Shown here: positions 62,871 through 64,000 of the stretch, in pieces | Position numbering within the stretch: the first letter of the stretch is position 1 | Layout: each line of letters opens with the position of its first letter | Assembly (NCBI RefSeq): GCF_021728535.1 | Contig: NZ_JAKKDU010000006.1 | Location: forward strand, 1-64,000 | Reading direction: 5' to 3' | Length of the DNA: 64,000 nt | Origin: Wocania arenilitoris | GTDB taxonomy: Bacteria > Bacteroidota > Bacteroidia > Flavobacteriales > Flavobacteriaceae | Position numbers and translations under genes: made by a program | The notes under the pieces: generated by a model | Database searches by the model: none | What the model saw: only the letters and a program-made list of their open reading frames with translations | Told to the model about the DNA's origin: nothing

Positions 62871-64000
62871 ATGAAAAAAAAATATTTTAATGTAAACATT
62901 GTAATTGCCTTTCTGTTTTTTGCGACGAGCGTAATGGCGCAAAAACAAATTTCAGGAAATGTGAATTCTGCTGATGGTCAGCCATTACCAGGTGTTTCAA
63001 TATTGGTAAAAGGAACAACAAATGGCACTTCAACAGATTTTGATGGGAATTATGCTATATCAAATGTAGCAGACAATGCTACGTTGGTATTCTCTTATCT
63101 AGGGTTTAAGACTAAAGAAGTGTTAGTTGGTAGTCAATCAACCATTAATGTGTCTTTAGAAGAGGATATAGCAACCTTAGATGACGTTATTGTAGTTGGA
63201 TATGGTACAAAAAAGAAGTTGGAAGTGGCCGGTGCAGTTGCTCAAATCTCTGGAGAGCTCACCAAAAGGAGTCCAGAGGTCAATTTCACCACCTCGCTAG
63301 CTGGACGCTTACCAGGTTTGGCAGTTACACAAACTGGAGCGCAACCAGGTCGTGAAAATATTGATATTAGCATTAGAGGTACTAGAACTTTTGACTCCGA
63401 TACAAGTGATGGTATTGATCCAACACAACCATTAATAGTTGTAGATGGTGTTATTGGTGCAGACGGATTAGGCGGTTTAAATTCAGATGACATTGAGAGT
63501 GTGTCAATTCTAAAGGATGCATCAGCTTCGGTGTATGGGTCTAGGGCAGCCAATGGGGTTATTTTAATTACTACCAAGCGAGGAAAAACGGGTAAACCGG
63601 TTTTTAATTATACCATAAATACTGGCATATTATCACCAACTCGTTTTCCAGAAAGAGCAAGTGCTTTAGAGTTTGCTACCATGTCTAGGGCTATCTTGGA
63701 TAGAGATCCTAGTGCTAATGTTATATCTTTTACGGATCAGGAAATTGCAGAATTTGGCGCTCTTGGTTTTAGAAGTACTGATTGGTACAGGGAGATATTT
63801 GATAGAACCTCTGTACAAACCAGACATAATATTTCTTTTAGAGGAGGAACTGAATCTGTAAGTTATTTCACATCATTAAGTGCAGCCCAAAGAGAAGGGA
63901 TTGTTGTACAAGATAACGTTACAGATGTAGGTCAGTATAACTTCAGATCTAACATAGATGTAAATGCTTCTGATAGAATAAAGGTCTCTTTGAATCTGGC
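62871..64000 (+). CDS. SusC/RagA-type TonB-dependent outer-membrane receptor, 5' part
   Basis: The open frame runs off the window after ~376 codons. ATG at 62871 is preferred; an in-frame ATG at 62865 adds two residues. Signal peptide (residues 1-24, SVMAQ). Residues 26-105 form a carboxypeptidase-regulatory-like beta sandwich (ADGQPLPGVSILVKGTTNGT), then the TonB-box region (LDDVIVVGYGTKKK), and the plug domain from about 125 (SLAGRLPGLAVTQTGAQPGR, IDISIRGTRTF, DPTQPLIVVDGVIG, VSILKDASASVYGSRAANG). It would import oligosaccharides with SusD, whose gene should lie beyond 64 kb. Divergent from its likely regulator. Confidence 0.93.
   Translation, partial: MKKKYFNVNIVIAFLFFATSVMAQKQISGNVNSADGQPLPGVSILVKGTTNGTSTDFDGNYAISNVADNATLVFSYLGFKTKEVLVGSQSTINVSLEEDIATLDDVIVVGYGTKKKLEVAGAVAQISGELTKRSPEVNFTTSLAGRLPGLAVTQTGAQPGRENIDISIRGTRTFDSDTSDGIDPTQPLIVVDGVIGADGLGGLNSDDIESVSILKDASASVYGSRAANGVILITTKRGKTGKPVFNYTINTGILSPTRFPERASALEFATMSRAILDRDPSANVISFTDQEIAEFGALGFRSTDWYREIFDRTSVQTRHNISFRGGTESVSYFTSLSAAQREGIVVQDNVTDVGQYNFRSNIDVNASDRIKVSLNL

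Noticed and set aside
1-64000. CRISPR arrays, tRNA or rRNA genes
   Set aside because: None seen on reading both strands; no regularly spaced repeats and no tRNA-like fold was recognised.

Overview
The window is an AT-rich chromosomal segment from a member of the Flavobacteriia (Bacteroidota), most likely a marine Flavobacteriaceae. The evidence is a SusC-type TonB-dependent receptor next to a one-protein hybrid two-component regulator, a FabV enoyl reductase, a bacillithiol-type YtxJ protein, a TM2-domain protein, many short secreted proteins and lipoproteins ending their signal in FSQ or SC, TAnnTTTG-type -7 promoter boxes, and several TTG starts. No rRNA, tRNA or CRISPR array was seen.

Layout. 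0-0.3 kb: the last part of an IS transposase. 0.3-20.8 kb: housekeeping and metabolism (aroQ, two lipoamide dehydrogenases, NDH-2, a sulfatase, a DnaQ/GIY-YIG nuclease, YggS, a 3-hydroxyacyl-CoA dehydrogenase, a Gfo/Idh/MocA oxidoreductase, pcm, a Crp-type regulator, an S15-type hydrolase, smpB, an S41 protease, fabV). 20.9-29.3 kb: a sigma factor/small protein/MscS operon, a LytS/LytTR two-component pair, two serine hydrolases around a solitary ExbB-like protein, and a GH43-like lipoprotein. 29.4-37.1 kb: a DEAD-box helicase, pabB, a divergent sigma-like protein, tilS, adenine deaminase and a YheT-type hydrolase. 37.1-38.5 kb: a decayed SLC13-type transporter pseudogene. 38.7-44.9 kb: a 57-residue membrane protein, a DUF2891 lipoprotein, then a tightly coupled 5-oxoprolinase operon (Nramp-like transporter, pxpA, pxpB, pxpC) and a lipoprotein. 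44.9-45.6 kb: a phosphatase pseudogene and a 162-bp MITE-like element. 45.7-58.3 kb: deoxynucleoside salvage (deoD, deoC and a divergent deoC paralogue), OmpW, clpB, ytxJ, fahA, glyA and a beta-helix lipoprotein. 58.4-64 kb: a tyrosine-recombinase fossil, then a polysaccharide utilisation locus that starts with its regulator and susC and runs off the window.

Main points for a second look. (1) The Nramp-family protein of the pxpABC operon has lost the metal-binding DPGN and MPH motifs, so it is a good candidate for a 5-oxoproline (or related) importer rather than a metal transporter. (2) Two essential-type enzymes, pabB and ade, appear to carry palindromic REP-like repeats inside their reading frames, translated into extra residues. 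(3) A second DeoC keeps the Schiff-base lysine but lacks the second catalytic lysine and the phosphate loop. (4) A 162-bp element with 19-bp inverted ends and a 3-bp flanking duplication lies in an intergenic gap. (5) Two pseudogenes carry four nonsense codons, and all four fit GC-to-AT transitions in Trp or Gln codons. All family assignments are from reading the translations; no database search was run.
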